From Hevea brasiliensis (Eukaryota; Streptophyta; Magnoliopsida; Malpighiales; Euphorbiaceae): a stretch of 64,000 bases of DNA. The notes under the pieces are model-generated. The model was given only the letters and a program-made list of their open reading frames with translations, was not told the DNA's origin and made no database searches. Location: assembly GCF_030052815.1 (NCBI RefSeq), contig NC_079493.1:124816394-124880393 (forward strand), read 5' to 3'. Shown in pieces: positions 24,720-37,314 of the stretch. The translations under genes were made by a program, and so were the position numbers. Positions within the stretch are counted from its first letter, which is position 1; each line of letters starts with the position of its first letter.

Positions 24720-25080
24720 TAGAGATGAGAATGTTAAAATAGATTAGTGGTCATACCAAACTAAATAAAGTCCGTAATGAGAATATTGGAGAAAATGTAG
24801 GAGTGGTGCCAATTGAGTATAAGTTGAGAGAAGGGAGATTGAGATGATTTGGTCATGTGAAGTGTAAACATATGGAGGCTTCAATTAGACAAGTAGAGCA
24901 CATTAGGTTAGAGGATAGAAAGAAAAGAAGGGATAGACCTAAACTGACTTGAAGGAGAGCATTACACATTTCTGAGGATTTAACCCAAAATAGTTTAGAG
25001 CGGAGAAAGCGAATTCATACAGCCGATCCTAAATTTTCAGGATAAAAACTTAGTTGAGTTGAGTTGAGTTGAGTTGAATT
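24720..25080 (+). mobile_element. Second 5'-truncated L1-type LINE tail
   Basis: This aligns with 10460-10834 base for base apart from many substitutions and a ~22-bp deletion near 24961. It carries the same encoded remnants and the same end, CTTAGTTGAGTTGAGTTGAG. It holds several stops and is non-functional. Confidence 0.85.
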
Positions 25081-26662
25081 GCGCTGATTCTATCCAAGAT
25101 GAAATTGTCAAATCTGATTCAAGATTCAATGGATTTAGGATCAGATTGTGAAGTCCTTCAATTTTTATATAAGTTTGGTCTAGTTTTAAACTATTCAACG
25201 AGTAAAATTTTTCTTTTTCTATAAAAATTTATTTTTAACTCAAAAATCAAATTGAATCAGGTAAAACGGTTCTAATTTGAGTCAATGTTAATCAAACCAA
25301 TGTAGGACGATTTCAATTTAATTATAATTTGATTTAGACTAATCTAATTCCAAACCTAAATTAAACTGTGATCACATCTACTTTTATTGCGCTCGTCTGC
25401 TTTGGGAAGAACTCTTCATGTAATATTCATGTTCAAACAAACATAATAATAATAATAAACGCTAGGTATAGGCGAATCGGACCCAGGATCAAAATCCACC
25501 CACACCCAAAACAGATAGGCTAAAGCTCGAACTAAAAAAAAACCCTAGGAATAAGTGACTTGGACCAGGATCAAACCCGGTTGACCCGGTAGAGGTGCAG
25601 TTGGAACTTGCACATATGTTAGGAAGTTTAATTTTACCCATTTTAAATTTTTATCCAAATTAATTCATAAATTTCAATTGGAACTTAATTTAACTCAAAA
25701 ATTAAAAAACTCAAAAATTAAGCTTTTTGATTTTTAAACTTAAATCAAGAAATCAAGAAAATTAATATAAAAATCAAGGGATTGAACTTTTTGATTTTTT
25801 TTTCTTTAAATCTTCTTATTAAAAAAATTTAGCTTATAAATTTTAATTTTCAAATTAAATTAAGTTTAAATTAAAATTTTTAGATTAATTTAGACAAAAA
25901 AAAGTTAAAATAAGCTAAATTAAATTTCTCTCAACTTAGGTCAATCGGGTTAATTCCGAATAGCTGATTGAAGACATTGAATGATTATGATTTGTCACAT
26001 AGAATAGCTATCATCCATCATTTTTCATTCCCTTACCCGACTCCCGCAACTTGTATGGGAGCGACATGTCAGGGCTCTTTAGAGCTAACTACATACTTTA
26101 TATTATAAAAGGCATAAAGAACAGCTGAACATAAGAGTACAAGCGAGGAGGGAAATCCTTTTTATTCGATTCCTGCTGTTCGTTACCAGTGAGTATATCA
26201 TTGATTAGTTATTTACTCTTGAGAAGGGAAATCCGCCCCTAGATGAGGGAAGACTCTAGCATTGCTTCATTCATTGGCAAACCTATCAAGATTGATAGTA
26301 ATACTGCAAAATTGAACATTTTGCCTAAAATCAAATGGTGGGCAAGGTGAGGGTTTGAATCTCATCCTTTTTCTAAAAATTGATATATGGGTAATTTGTT
26401 CACAAATAAATCCAAAATTCATTTTAATGGAACTTCTTTCTAACATTACTAACAATGGAGGCTCCAACGAAAGCAAACCTTAGAATCACATTTCAATCAA
26501 ATGTAATTTATCATCATGAGATTTATCATTCTTTACCTCATTTTTGACAATAAATTAAAAAAAAAAATCTTAGTATAAATGCTACACTGGTTCTGACCCT
26601 CTATGATCTCTTGAACTTGGATAGTGTCCTAAAGAATGCCACAATATCCTAATCATACTCTG
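25081..26662. other. AT-rich spacer, no gene seen
   Basis: Low-complexity A/T-rich DNA with a short (AAT)n near 25444. No coding frame with family features was found. The last bases, CATTG (26663-26667), are the probable target duplication of the following LTR element. Confidence 0.45.
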
Positions 26663-26667
26663 CATTG

Positions 26668-27505
26668 TGTCACGGGTCCACTTCTTAGCTCGAACAGTAG
26701 TCCCGTGCGGCGCCTAGACTTCCACCCAATCTAGGCCAGCCTACTCGTATTCAAGGGTCTTTCCCCCTTATAAAGGATCTCAAGTGTTCTTATCGAAGGT
26801 CTTTCAAGTATCTAGCCCGATCATCGAGCATTGATATTCCTTGTAGCACGATGTCGCCCTTTATCGTGGACAGCTTCCAGCATCTACTAAAAGCCTAACA
26901 ACAAGCCTCGTCCGAAAGCAAGGTAATAAGCAACATCCGACCGTATGGCTGAACCCAAAGCCAATATAGAATATTTGTTCCCCTATACCGAGTAGCATCA
27001 TTGGCCCGTATACCGAGCAGCATCGTCGGCCTTATATAGAAACCTCGGGCCTCGGAGAGACGCGCACTACAAGCTCCTCGGCCTTGTAGTGTCCATGAAG
27101 CTCCTTCTTCATGGAGACACCGAGCTCTTATCCCTCGAGAACCCGATGCCCGCCGCCTAGTACAATGAGTACGTAGGGAGCTCACTTAGAGTCACGCCCT
27201 TGCGCCAGTGACCCCGGGGATGGTGGAGAGCTTGACACCAAGTTCGGCAACTAGCTGGGCCCGACCGTGCTCACCAGTGCCCAACTAGTCACACCCCCCT
27301 AAAGAGCATTAGGAGCATAGTGACCTCTGGCAGGAGGAGACATCAGTATGTCTCACCCATCACACCCCCCTGGACTTTTCCATATTTATAAAAGTGTCCG
27401 CCAAACTTCTCATTCTCATCAATCGTGCCCTTGTATCATTTCATAGGCCTACGGCTTGGCTGGGTTTGGCCAATTCTCATGGGGTAACGGGCTGTCCGCC
27501 TTACA
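26668..27505 (-). repeat. LTR (3' in element orientation)
   Basis: An 838-bp repeat partner of 30557-31394. On the plus strand it contains two adjacent hairpins (CACTACAAG...CTTGTAGTG at about 27066-27091, then TCCATGAAG...CTTCATGGA at about 27091-27115). It also carries a tandem pair of about 25 bp around TATACCGAG(T/C)AGCATC (26984-27032). Confidence 0.9.
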
Positions 27506-30500
27506 TTCTCCCCCACTTAGACAATTGATGTCCTCATCGATTTGCCCCGAACACCTCCTATTGAACAATGCTCTCTTGAACATCTTGTGCCTCTCCAAGT
27601 TAGTCACCATGTTGAACAAAGCTCTCCCCAAATGTGCCTCTTCATGTTTTTCATCATGTGAACAAAGCTCTCCCCAAACATCTTGTGCCTTAACAAATCC
27701 TTCATCATGTCTGGTTCTCGCATATTAATCTCCCGATTCCCTTTTGCATGTTCATATCAACTTGTGCCTATCTTCATACATATTCTTCATATCCTCCTTA
27801 TGTTCTGGTTGTTGTCTAGCTGCCCCACTCAATCAACGATGGTTGCCTCGCTTCGATTAATAATGAGATTTCCATTTTCTTCCTTGTGACATTCTGCCCC
27901 ACTTGGATACTCGACAACCCTGTCGACTACCGCTGTTGTTGCTGTGGCATTGCAACCCAGCGAGTTCCCACTTTTGACGGATCGGTTCAATCATCTGCAT
28001 ACTCCCCCACTTAATCCTTCACATCTCATGTTGTGATGGTTCCTCCGATGCTTCATTTCTCTGTATTGTGATTAACATGCCTCTGCATGAATATCTCCGG
28101 CCTTCACTAAGTTATTCTTGTGGCTTTGCCTTATAGTTGCGCCATCATAAGTACCTCGCAAAATAATCACAATACCAAACAATAGTGTTATACATGAACT
28201 CAAGCATACATAAGTAATAATATTCCATTTCGGAGCTATGCTATAATATTATAGTTGTCAATAAGGAACAACATAGTCATCATGTGAACGAATAGAGAAA
28301 CTTACACATTACCGATTTTGGGTATCACCCCGTTCCTCTCTGGAACTCACATTATGCTCGTGGGACTCATTTGCTCATATTAGTTTTGCTGTCATTTCCT
28401 ATTGCACACCCATTGTTCGTATACCATCTCTTGATGCTACCGCTTATCGATGATAAATAATGCTCAGGTACCAATTGCTTCCGCTCGCCTCGTTCTCTTT
28501 CTATTTGGTTTTAATTCATATTGGGCACCGCAAAGTGAGTTTGGCATTCATATTCTCTTGAGGTCTCCACCTTTTGCTACTTCTCATCTTCCACTAGGAA
28601 TGTGGTTGACATCTCGACGGGATATCAAATGGCTCATGATTGTACTCTCCACCTGCAAAATTCACAAGATTGCCTCGAGGGACTTCTCTTATCCCATATG
28701 CTTCACATTTAGTTTCCTCGGTGAAAAACACATATACACGACTGCCACAGTCATCAAGCTCATCTCGTTATCGCAATCTAAATGCTTGGCCATCACAATT
28801 GCTTAAATTTCCCACAAATGTCCGAAACTCTATTTGACACCACTATCATCACAATTGTGATCCCAAGATCATTCGTTTGCCCATAACTCAATGTCACTTG
28901 ACAAGTGCTTCATCATCTCTATGTATTCTCACTTCATAGGTATTCAAGGTGGCCTCAAGCTCTATTGGCACACCCAATTCATTGGGGAGTCATTACCCTC
29001 TCCTCAAAGATTACATCTAATGAGGCGTGCAGCCCTCCCACATGTGGTATCACCACTTTTATCACAATGTGGCTCTGAATAGCACCATCTAGCATTTTAA
29101 CATTGTTTTGGCAAGCTTTTCTCATATAAGCTGCCACCATCAGCATTAGGACCTAGTTACCAGTACTAGGCATCCGAAACTTTTGAGTTTCATAGGGACA
29201 TTCGGGCTACCGTTTGCCAATGCAGCTTAATAGTGCTTACGCGCACAATTGGGCCTCTGCCCTTACTCGTGTTATCACAAGCCAACTCGTTACCCCCGAA
29301 ATTGGCCCTTGGGTTTTATACCCTTTCTAGGCTTTTCGTAAGCCATATCAATTTCTATGCAACAGGATTCGGGATCCACCTGTCCCTTTTCCGAATTTAT
29401 CTCGTAGCTGATTTTACTTCAGCCGTTCTTAGCATCTATCGCCTCGTAATTAAGTGGGATTCAATGGAATCCATGCATAATCCGAACTTGCCGTCAATGG
29501 CACGCCACGACCGTCCCGTCTCAAGTTGCACTCTTGCAACAGTTTCACTTTCTATGTTATTCATAGAATAGCAACATTCATATTTCAAGGGACTCAATAC
29601 ATTTCTCATCCTTCATTTGAAGGTTATAGCAGCCAACCGCAATGGGTATTCTCAAAGGAGAAAACAACCGTCTCCATACCGATTAGGGTATTACGACCCA
29701 TCATTCCGAAGGTTCTCATAACCATTAAGCTATCTCGAATTTCCCATCTCTTTACCCGCACAAAATACGTTAAGGTATTCTGAAGGCTTTCATAGCTAAT
29801 CAATAGCACCCGAATTCCAACTCTTAACCCAACTAGGTTAATATGCCATCTCGGTGAGATAAGCCATCGGTTTTCATAATCTCTTGGGGATAGCACACCC
29901 CATATCTCGAAAGACTTCCACAGTCTATTAAGATTTCACAATCGTCTTATCAATCCTTGGGGCTTACCCATCCCCACACATCTCGAAGACTTTCCCAGTC
30001 TTTTAAGCAATCCCGAGTATTGTATCTCATCACCCGACAAGGGTCATTCACCATCTCAATGGCTTTAGGGCTACCAGTTGCCCCATATTTTCTAGTGTTT
30101 TCTCAATATCGATCGCCTCATTTTTATCCGATCAAAGTCTCAAATGATGTTACTTGCTTGGCAAATGTCATTTGCCAACTTCGCACACCGTTTTGCCCAC
30201 GTTAGCATCCTTTGCATTGAGGAGCCCCAATTGGTGTACTGCACTCGCATACCACCTCTTCAGGGCTCAACAACATCAAGAATACTCATTTGCCCAATAT
30301 ATCACTTATACGTTGTGCATGCCATAATGTGTTTCTAACAAGGACATCATGCCCTTTCCCCATTTCGGGGTTAAATACTCCGATCACCCTTTCTCAAGGT
30401 GAACACATGGTTACTTTCATCGCTTTATTTAACAACTATCGCATTCCATCGTTTCTCATTATTTTCACATCTCGTGTGCATCACACAACCGAAGGTTTCT

Positions 30501-30556
30501 CAAGGAAGGTATGGATTATTATCCATCTCGAGCACTGACCTTGCTCTGATACTAAC
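27506..30556 (-). other. Internal region of the LARD-like element
   Basis: Three kilobases with frequent stops in all frames. The longest minus frame (29896-29624, 90 codons) has no recognisable domain. A short motif, GAACAAAGCTCTCCCCAAA, is repeated near 27614 and 27659. The element seems to act only as a template. Confidence 0.75.
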
Positions 30557-31394
30557 TGTCACGGGTCCACTTCTTAGCTCGAACAGTAGTCCCATGCGGC
30601 GCCTAGACTTCCACCCAATCTAGGCCAGCCTACTCGTATTCAAGGGTCTTTCCCCCTTATAAAGGATCTCAAGTGTTCTTATCGAGGGTCTTTCAAGTAT
30701 CTAGCCCGATCATCGAGCATTGATATTCCTTGTAGCACGATGTCGCCCTTCATCGTGTACAGCTTCCAGCATCTACCGAAAGCCTAGCAACAAGCCTCGT
30801 CCGAAAGCAAGGTAATAAGCAACATCCAACTGTATGGCTGAACCCAAAGCCAATATAGAATATTTGTTCCCCTATACTGAGTAGCATCATTGGCCCGTAT
30901 ACCGAGCAGCATCGTCGGCCTTATATAGAAACCTCGGGCCTCGGAGAGACGCGCACTACAAGCTCCTCAGCCTTGTAGTGTCCATGAAGCTCCTTCTTCA
31001 TGGAGACACCGAGCTCTTATCCCTCGAGAACCCGATGCCCGCCGCCTAGTACAATGAGTACGTAGGGAGCTCACTTAGAGTCATGCCCTTGCGCCAGTGA
31101 CCCCGGGGATGGTGGAGAGCTTGACACCAAGTTCGGCAACTAGCTGGGCCCGACCGTGCTCACCAGTGCCCAACTAGTCACACCCCCCTAAAGAGCATTA
31201 GGAGCACAGTGACCTCTGGCAGGAGGAGACATCAGTATGTCTCACCCATCACACCCCCCTGGACTTTTCCATATTTATAAAAGTGTCCGCCAAACTTCTC
31301 ATTCTCATCAATCGTGCCCTTGTATCATTTCATAGGCCTACGGCTTGGCTGGGTTTGGCCAATCCTCATGGGGTAACAGGCTGTCCGCCTTACA
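30557..31394 (-). repeat. LTR (5' in element orientation)
   Basis: Same length as its partner. In minus orientation it should carry the promoter; a TATA-like TTTATAAATATGG is present at about 31270-31283. The paired hairpins seen in the other LTR are conserved here near 30955-31005. Confidence 0.9.
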
Positions 31395-31596
31395 CATTAG
31401 GCCTCCACTTTCTTGTTATCCTCTTTTTTCTTTCTCTTTGGGTCTGTTTGAATGGGAGTGGAAAATGGGTAAATAATGGTAAGAAAATGTAAGTAACTAT
31501 TTTATCCTATTTGGGAAGAGATGAGTTAATGGAGAGTACAAGTAAATAAGAGTAAACCTTACCTTACCTTACCTTACCTTACCTTATATCTCAAAT

Positions 31597-31842
31597 TAAG
31601 GGTGAGCATTATTCGATTCAACCTGAATAAATCAAATCGAACCGTTTTAATTCGATAATTCCGTTTGATTTTTAAAATAATTGATTTGGTTCTATTTTAT
31701 ATTATAAAAATTTCAATTATTTCGGTTCGGTTTAGTTTTGCAGAGAAAAAAATCGGTTAAACCGAACCGAATAGTTTTATTAATTTTTGAATTAATTTAT
31801 TTTTATGGGAAATTTATGAATTATATGTTTATGAATTATATG

Positions 31843-31891
<49 letters not shown>

Positions 31892-32132
31892 TGTTTAATT
31901 TCATTGATTAATGGTTATTAAGTTCAAACCAACATCAAAATTAGACCAAATAACTTGAATACCAAGTCCAAATTAAAAAATAAATCAAAAATAAAACTGA
32001 TCGTTTTGAACTATATCGAAATAGAATAGTTCGGTTTGATTCAGTTCGATTTCTAAAATATATAATTTGATTTTCATAATTTAATTCGGTTTGATTAGAT
32101 TCGGTTCGATTTGAACCGAATGCTCACCCCTG
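31597..32132. mobile_element. hAT-type MITE nested in the TIR element
   Basis: 536 bp with ends TAAGGGTGAGC and GCTCACCCCTG, the inverse of CAGGGGTGAGC. The flanks are TCTCAAAT (31589-31596) and CCTCAAAT (32133-32140), an 8-bp target duplication matching at 7 of 8, as expected of hAT elements. Inside are many GGTTCGGTTT-like and AACCGAA-like motifs and a (TA)21 tract. No transposase is present. Confidence 0.8.
31847..31888. repeat. (TA)21 microsatellite
   Basis: Pure TA dinucleotides inside the nested hAT-type MITE. Confidence 0.9.
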
Positions 32133-32401
32133 CCTCAAATCTCAATTTTTCTTACACCTTAATTTGGGGTGTAAGTAGAGGTAAGGGGAAAAAATGAAAA
32201 TTATTAATATTTCTATTTATACCCTTCCTTAAATTTATCCCTCATTCATCTCTTCCCAAATACTTTACCTTTTCATTAATTTACCATTTTTCAAACAAGA
32301 AATTTTTTTTTTATTATAATCCATCTTTACTCTTTCCCTCCGTTACCCTTTCTTGCCCTTTCATTGCTTATACATCCCTCACCCCATCCAAACAGACCTT
32401 G

Positions 32402-33614
32402 AGTGGAGGATTCATGCAGAGTTTAATTCGGATATTATTATTTCATTGTCAATATTTAGACTAATTAATAATTTAAATTTTTTTAAGAATTAAATTATTT
32501 CATTAAAAAATTCATCTTGTCAAAAAGAAAATAACACATTTTGTGTTATCCATTTTAATCTTTGGTTGGGAACACGACCATGAATTTTTCATTGCACTTG
32601 ACGAAGTTTCAATGCAAATGGTTTCTTTACAGCAGACAGAAAACCATCTTCTAATCACATCCATGAGCCACAAGATGATTCTGCTTTTGTCATTCTAACC
32701 AAGAATATACCATTTTTTTTCAAGTTTTATTGTTAATTATCATATCAACATCGGACAGTATAAACGAATTATCCAAGAAATCTGGAATATACAAGCCTGC
32801 AGTCTGCAGAGATTATAATATCCTGTGGTTTGGATCTTAATATCCTTCATGGTCTTTATATTTTATCATTAATTTAATTTCGTATTTGATTTATTCAATT
32901 TCTGTAATTATATCCTCTTCTGTAATTACTATGGCACAACAACTCACCATGCCTATCATTTTCATTTATTTTATTTCTTCAACTCAAACTCAGAGCTCGG
33001 CTGTAAAGGAACTCTGCTAGTGTAAGGAATCAGATGCTGTGGAGAAAGAATATTACCGCAACATATTCGTCAAGCAGATTAAAATACAATATTAAGAGTC
33101 CCGTATCTTAGGAAACTTAGGAAAATACAAATACAAACATACAATAATCAATATTGTAAAGCACAGAAATTGTTTGAAATCGTAGCCTTCTCCATTTTAG
33201 AATAAAAACCCACCTAGATTTACCTCTTCTTTTTGCCTTAACTTGCAGTTCCAGTAGAAATATGGCACTAAGGACCTTCAACAGCTGTGAAGTAGAAAAA
33301 TAATCACCGTATATCATATCATGTTCGTAAATATTGATTTTCCAAAGTGTCTGTTTCCCAATGACGATTTTCCAAATAAACCATTGAACTCTTAATTTAA
33401 TCATTTCATCTTTGTTTTAGTTTTTTTGCTTCTGTTTCATTTGAAATTGGGTTATATACAGTTTCTGTTATGGCAGCTCTATGAACAACCTTTAGCACCC
33501 CCTTTTCTTTAATCACATTTCTTGCTGAATCTTTCTCTGTTTTCGCATTCTCGGGTTTTTTTTTTCTTTTTCTTGGATAACTAGTTTGGATTTTCCTTTG
33601 TTACTATTCCATCG
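32402..33614. other. Upstream region of the KASII gene
   Basis: No other gene seen. It should contain the KASII promoter and 5' UTR; pyrimidine-rich DNA just before 33615 fits a plant leader. I could not assign a clear TATA box. Confidence 0.45.
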
Positions 33615-36600
33615 ATGGCTGTTTCTTCTTTATCCTCCCCTCTGTGCTCTTGGTTTCTTGCAGTTTGCATGTCTATGACTTGCAAGGAAGATTCCTCTAT
33701 ATTTCAGTCTCCAAAGAGGATGACCAAGAAGTCCAGACGCAAGAAGCTCATTGGTTCAGTCCATTATTCACAGAACTTATTTTCATCTTTCCAAGTATCT
33801 AGCATGCATAGTTTGATGAGTTCCTGCCTATCCTTCGAGCCATGTGAGGTGTTCTACAATTCAAATAGGTCATCTTCATCTTTGCACAATATTTTCTCAC
33901 TCTTTGGATCAAAATCATCAAATAGAATACAAATGCAGAAGAATGGTGCAGTCCACTCCGGTAATTTTACATGGTTCCATTTTTAACTGGTTAAATGATA
34001 GATAGTGATTGTTTTTTTTCTTGATGACCACCAGATTTCTTGTGAGAAAAGAAAGATTTGAAAAGCTAGTGATAAGCTTCTTGTTCCACATTGATTCGAA
34101 AAAAACCATTTACCCACTTCATTTTATACAGAAATAGTTACGTAACTATTGCCGTATATGTGAACTTTTTATAACATTTCTTAGTAACTGTTTCTGTTGT
34201 GCTTTTAGGTGGTGTGGCCGTGTCTGTGCAACCTGAAAAGGAAAACATATTGAAGAAGAAACCTCCGACAAAGCATCGCCGGGTGGTTGTGACTGGGTTG
34301 GGCGTGGTTACCTCAATAGGTCAAGATGCAGATACATTCTATAATAACCTTCTTGATGGTGTCAGTGGAATAAGTGAGATTGAGGCTTTTGACTGCTCTC
34401 AGTTTCCCACTGTATATTTTCATTGGCTCAAACCTAATATAATAGTCATTGGTTGTATAGTTGAAACCATTTTTTTGAACTCTACTTTCTTATTGCAACA
34501 GAAAATTGCTGGAGAAATCAAGTCTTTCTCGCCAGATGGATGGGTCTCACCCAAGCTTTTGAAGAGGGCAGATAAATATGCGCTTTACTTGCTTACTGCA
34601 GGCAAGAAAGCCTTGGAAGATGGTGGAATTACAGAACAAGTTATGAATGTGTTGGATAAAACTAGATGTGGGATTATAATTGGCTCTGCATTGGGAGGCA
34701 TGAAAGTAAGTGAAACTCTGTCAGCATATAAATGGTAACTGAATACCAAAGAAAGATTTGATATTATGTATAGAAATTAGCTAGGTATATTCGCTTTTTG
34801 TATTTCATTATTCACTTTCTGTATTTCACAGTGAGCTGCAGAATTTTCATACATTTCATTCACTTTTTATAATCACCAACGCATTGTTCACTGTGCAGTA
34901 ACCACGCCAATGATTTTTGTTATTTCAAAACTAGCTAAGTTAGAACTTGCTTTTGCTTCCTTCTGCTGCTTACCGAATCACACTGTTTGAACAGGTTTTT
35001 AATGATGCAATTGAAGCGTTGAGGGTTTCATATAAAAAGATGAATCCATTTTGTGTACCATTTGCAACAACTAATGTGGGTTCAGCTATACTAGCAGTGG
35101 ATTTGGTAAGCTCAAAAAGTTGGATTATTACTATATAACAAATTTGTTGGCGCAGCAAATAGCAATTTACAAGTTGCTAAATTGCAGGGATGGATGGGCC
35201 CTAACTACTCGATCTCTTCTGCTTGTGCAACTAGCAACTTTTGTATACTTAATTCAGCAAACCACATCATCAGAGGTGAAACAGTAAGCACCTTCCTTTC
35301 ATCTTCGGCAGACTGCAATTGGAAATTTGCATTTAGATTCTACATTCTTTTAGGAATTTATGCTTTTCTTTTTGTAATATTCTCTAGGTAGATTTTAAAA
35401 TTTTTAATGCTGTGCTCTTTGTTAACTGTGGAATTTGCAGGATTTAATGCTTTGTGGTGGTTCTGATGCAGCGATTATTCCAATAGGTAATGTTGTTGGT
35501 TTCAAGGATGAGATTTTTGTAGTCTGTGAACTCAATGACAACGAAAAACACCCTTGAACACACTAAAAAATTAGAAAATAGAGGAAAAAATGAACACAAT
35601 TGCATATAGTTTGGCAAGTGAACCATAAATTTTTCTCTAACAATACGTCCACGCGTAATCGTCGCCGAGCTTCTCCCTTTTGCTAGGAGCTTTAGTGAAA
35701 CATAAATTTTCCTCTAATAAATGTAAGCCATAACTCAACATGTTCCTTTGATGTTGGAGTTTCAGGCTTGGGAGGTTTTGTGGCTTGCAGAACTCTATCA
35801 CAAAGGAATAATGATCCAACCAAAGCCTCACGCCCCTGGGATACTGTAGGGCATGGAGCTCTCTACTTTCTTCTTGAGTAGTGACTGGGTACAAAAGCTA
35901 ATTCCTGTGATTTTCTGATCCTTAAAATTGTATTGATTGAACAGAACCGTGATGGGTTTGTTCTTGGAGAAGGAGCTGGTGTTTTGCTTTTAGAAGAGCT
36001 AGAACATGCTAAGGTATACCTGCTTTAGGTCAGCTTTTTCTAATTTTTTTCTATGGCAGGTTTGTTTTCCCTTATATGTGGTCAAGAGTTTCCTCCCTAA
36101 TTTCATTTTCTTGCTGGTATGACAGAGAAGAGGAGCAAAAATTTATTCAGAATTCCTTGGCGGAAGCTTCACTTGTGATGCTTATCACATGACTGAACCT
36201 CATCCTGATGGTAAGCAAGCTTTCCAAACTAGCCAAAAAAAAAATCCCAAGTAGAAGTTGGAAAAAAACAAATTCTTTTTCCCTTTTGCTCTTCTGGCTT
36301 TGCCTGGAAAAGCTTTCCGGCATTTCTCCCTTTTTTTTATGCATTTAGTTTCCATTGGAAATAGACCTCACAGCCCTACTGCTGTTAAGATAAAGCCCAT
36401 TGGTTAAAGCATTCCAGCATTTTATGTTTGTGAAAAGATCCACACCTGTGGAAATCTGAGCTGAACTATTCCTGTTTTCATCTCTAAAATCAGGAATGGG
36501 AATTGCTCTTTGCATAGAACAAGCCTTAGCTCAATCTGGTGTATCCAAAGAAGATGTAAACTATATAAATGCACATGCCACATCAACACAAACAGGTGAT

Positions 36601-36989
36601 CGTACAGAATTCCAAGCTCTAGTTCGTTGTTTTGGCCAAAACCCTGAGGTAAACAGGAAAGCGCATACTCTTGTCTCCTCTGTCTTAACTAAGCGTTCAC
36701 TCCAGTCTCCAGAATTCTTAGTTTGATACAATTTTTGCAGCTAAGAGTGAACTCTACAAAATCCATGATTGGCCACCTACTGGGAGCTTCAGGCGCTGTG
36801 GAAGCTGTAGCAACAGTAAAGGTAAACAACTTCTGCTTTCTTCCATTTGTTCTTCTGAAATAACGCTTCAAACTTCTAAGTTGCTTCAATTGCCTATCCA
36901 TTATGATAGATTCAAGACATGTTCCTTACTGGTGCACTGCTCCACAATTTGTTGAATTTCAAGGTCTTATCTTGATTCTCAATTAAGGT

Positions 36990-37024
<35 letters not shown>

Positions 37025-37314
37025 GTATAGGCAATACAAACAGGATGGGTCCACCCTAACATCAATCTTGAAAATCCTGACAAAGCTGTGGTATGTTTAA
37101 TATTATTCCTTCCACTCACCCTATGATCTCAGAATGTGCAGTTTTTACACCTCTCCAAGTACTTGTCTTCAATTTATCGTGCTATTTCTGTATTCAGGAC
37201 AAGGCTTTGCTTGTTGGTGCCAAAAAAGAGCGCTTGAACATCACGGTGGCATTGTCAAACTCTCTCGGATTTGGTGGGCATAATTCTTCCATCTTATTTG
37301 CACCTTACAAATGA
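33615..37314 (+). CDS. KAS2: Plastid 3-oxoacyl-ACP synthase II (beta-ketoacyl-ACP synthase II)
   Basis: Exons: 33615-33960, 34209-34411, 34502-34705, 34995-35105, 35188-35283, 35441-35486, 35766-35845, 35945-36013, 36126-36210, 36494-36648, 36741-36821, 37031-37090, 37198-37314. All joins keep frame and give 550 residues, close to Arabidopsis FAB1/KAS2. The enzyme condenses malonyl-ACP with palmitoyl-ACP in the plastid stroma, elongating 16:0 to 18:0. A Ser-rich plastid transit region (about residues 1-130) precedes [15 protein letters not shown]. The catalytic triad is intact by exon arithmetic: Cys301 in SSACATSNF, His441 in NAHATST, His477 in SMIGHLLG, plus Lys472. The C-terminus is [15 protein letters not shown]. 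The 90-bp intron 2 is stop-free and in frame. Some conserved Met positions are replaced ([11 protein letters not shown]), so it could be a diverged paralogue, but nothing looks broken. Confidence 0.95.

Larger units (their letters stand above)
26668..31394 (-). mobile_element. Large non-autonomous LTR element (LARD-like), minus strand
   Basis: Two 838-bp direct repeats (26668-27505 and 30557-31394) flank 3.05 kb. Orientation is minus: the reverse complement just inside the right LTR (30539-30556) reads GTTAGTATCAGAGCAAGG, a Met-tRNA-type primer site. The reverse complement just inside the left LTR (27506-27520) reads CTAAGTGGGGGAGAA, a polypurine tract. On the minus strand the LTRs begin TGTAAGG and end GTGACA. 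Flanks CATTG (26663-26667) and CATTA (31395-31399) match at 4 of 5. By eye the LTRs differ at about 15-20 sites, around 2%, so insertion is fairly recent. No frame longer than about 120 codons exists inside and no retroelement enzyme is recognisable, hence large-retrotransposon-derivative type. Confidence 0.9.
31441..32398. mobile_element. TIR DNA element (MITE) with nested insertion
   Basis: It begins GGTCTGTTTGAATGGG and ends with the near-perfect inverse (CCCATCCAAACAGACC). It is flanked by TTG on both sides (31438-31440 and 32399-32401), a 3-bp target duplication like that of PIF/Harbinger elements, though those usually prefer TWA. Further inside, TATTTGGGAAGAGATGA is matched inverted on the right arm, so the inverted repeats are long. 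Removing the inner element leaves about 414 bp with no coding capacity. A (CTTAC)n run lies at about 31558-31585. Confidence 0.75.

Noticed and set aside
28450..30623. Several plus-strand open frames of 60-118 codons
   Set aside because: They lie in the antisense of a gene-less LTR element and show no domains; their length is what chance gives in GC-richer DNA.
34199..34738. Single 179-codon KASII exon read through intron 2
   Set aside because: The 90 bp at 34412-34501 interrupt a block that is contiguous in all KASII proteins I recall and have GT/AG ends, so it is better read as an intron.
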